Source: an uncultured Clostridia bacterium
Lineage (GTDB): Bacteria > Bacillota > Clostridia > Oscillospirales > Acutalibacteraceae
DNA length: 5,369 nt
Direction of reading: 5' to 3'
Assembly (NCBI GenBank): GCA_937875885.1
Contig: CALEIO010000052.1
Coordinates: 1-5,369, forward strand
The position numbers were made by a program, and so were the translations under genes. The notes under the pieces were generated by a model, which was not told where the DNA came from, made no database searches, and saw nothing but the letters and a program-made list of their open reading frames with translations. Position 1 is the first letter of the stretch, and each line of letters opens with the position of its first letter. Below are positions 5,162 to 5,369 of this stretch, in pieces.

Positions 5162-5369
5162 TTAAAACTGCTTCCCGGCTTTTTTGAACATGGCGTAGCT
5201 GCGGAAATATTCCTTGTACGGTATGGCAGGGGTTCCCATGAGCACTTTGCCGCTTTCCTTAACGTTCCCGATCACACCGGCCTGGCCAGCCAGAGTAGTG
5301 TTGTCTGCAAGTGTGATGTGTCCGGCCACTCCCACCTGTCCGCCCATTATGCAGTGCTCTCCGATCTTT
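5162..5369 (-). CDS. lpxD: LpxD-like UDP-3-O-acylglucosamine N-acyltransferase, C-terminal fragment
   Basis: The frame runs off the window end; 68 C-terminal residues are visible, from KIGEHCIMGGQVGVAGHI to the TAA at 5162-5164. Hexapeptide repeats of a left-handed beta-helix are clear: IGEHCI, MGGQVG, VAGHIT, LADNTT, LAGQAG, VIGNVK. These are followed by the family ending VLMGTPAIPYKEYFRSYAMF and a short basic tail. LpxD adds the 3-hydroxyacyl chain to the 2-amine of UDP-3-O-acylglucosamine in lipid A synthesis, in the cytoplasm. The catalytic His of LpxD lies upstream of the visible part, so activity cannot be judged. The MGGQVGVAGH and GSPA/GTPA-type ending argue for LpxD over LpxA, but another hexapeptide acyltransferase is possible. 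It implies an outer-membrane organism, unlike the genes at 1-4795. Confidence 0.75.
   Translation of the reverse strand, partial: KIGEHCIMGGQVGVAGHITLADNTTLAGQAGVIGNVKESGKVLMGTPAIPYKEYFRSYAMFKKAGKQF

Noticed and set aside
4796..5369. Diderm Firmicute (Negativicutes-like) origin for the whole window
   Set aside because: It would explain LpxD, but not the missing TypA G domain, the lack of a Shine-Dalgarno at 5044, or the TAnnTTTG element. Kept only as an alternative.

Overview
Most of the window (about 1-4795) reads as a low-to-moderate GC, Gram-positive Clostridia-type chromosome, most likely Oscillospiraceae/Ruminococcaceae. The grounds are clear Shine-Dalgarno sites, sigma-A-type promoters (TTGCAA-17-TATAAT with an extended TG), hairpin/T-tract terminators, and small proteins of types I associate with that family. 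These are a Cys-rich 72-residue protein and a sigma-region-4-like HTH protein. The last ~570 bases look different: a C-terminal LpxD (lipid A) fragment, no Shine-Dalgarno before the next start, and a TAnnTTTG element, all of which point to a Gram-negative, probably Bacteroidota, source.

Layout from left to right: the 3' two-thirds of an RluA-family pseudouridine synthase (+) converges on pgeF (-) across a bidirectional terminator. pgeF and a 72-residue Cys-rich protein gene (+) diverge from overlapping back-to-back promoters. The Cys-rich gene converges, over a second bidirectional terminator, on a two-gene minus-strand operon: a 71-residue helical protein followed by a 97-residue sigma-region-4-like HTH protein, with overlapping ends. 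Upstream of that pair is a 246-bp AT-rich gap with a terminator, a weak promoter, a consensus DnaA box and a LexA-like motif. Next, on the minus strand, come a DEDDh exonuclease with a C-terminal zinc ribbon and, overlapping its start by ATGA, a TypA/BipA gene.

The TypA reading frame is the main anomaly. Residues 84-536 are TypA from just before the G5 region to the C-terminus. The GTPase domain is absent and replaced in frame by 83 acidic residues unrelated to a G domain. Upstream of this start lie a Gram-negative-looking intergenic region and LpxD. The simplest reading is a join between two genomes near position 4795, by assembly or library chimerism, that happens to keep frame. A real GTPase-less fusion is not excluded from sequence alone. 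Apart from this junction, the window looks like ordinary housekeeping chromosome: RNA modification, cell-wall proofreading, RNA/DNA trimming and ribosome-associated GTPase function. I found no mobile element, CRISPR array, tRNA or rRNA.
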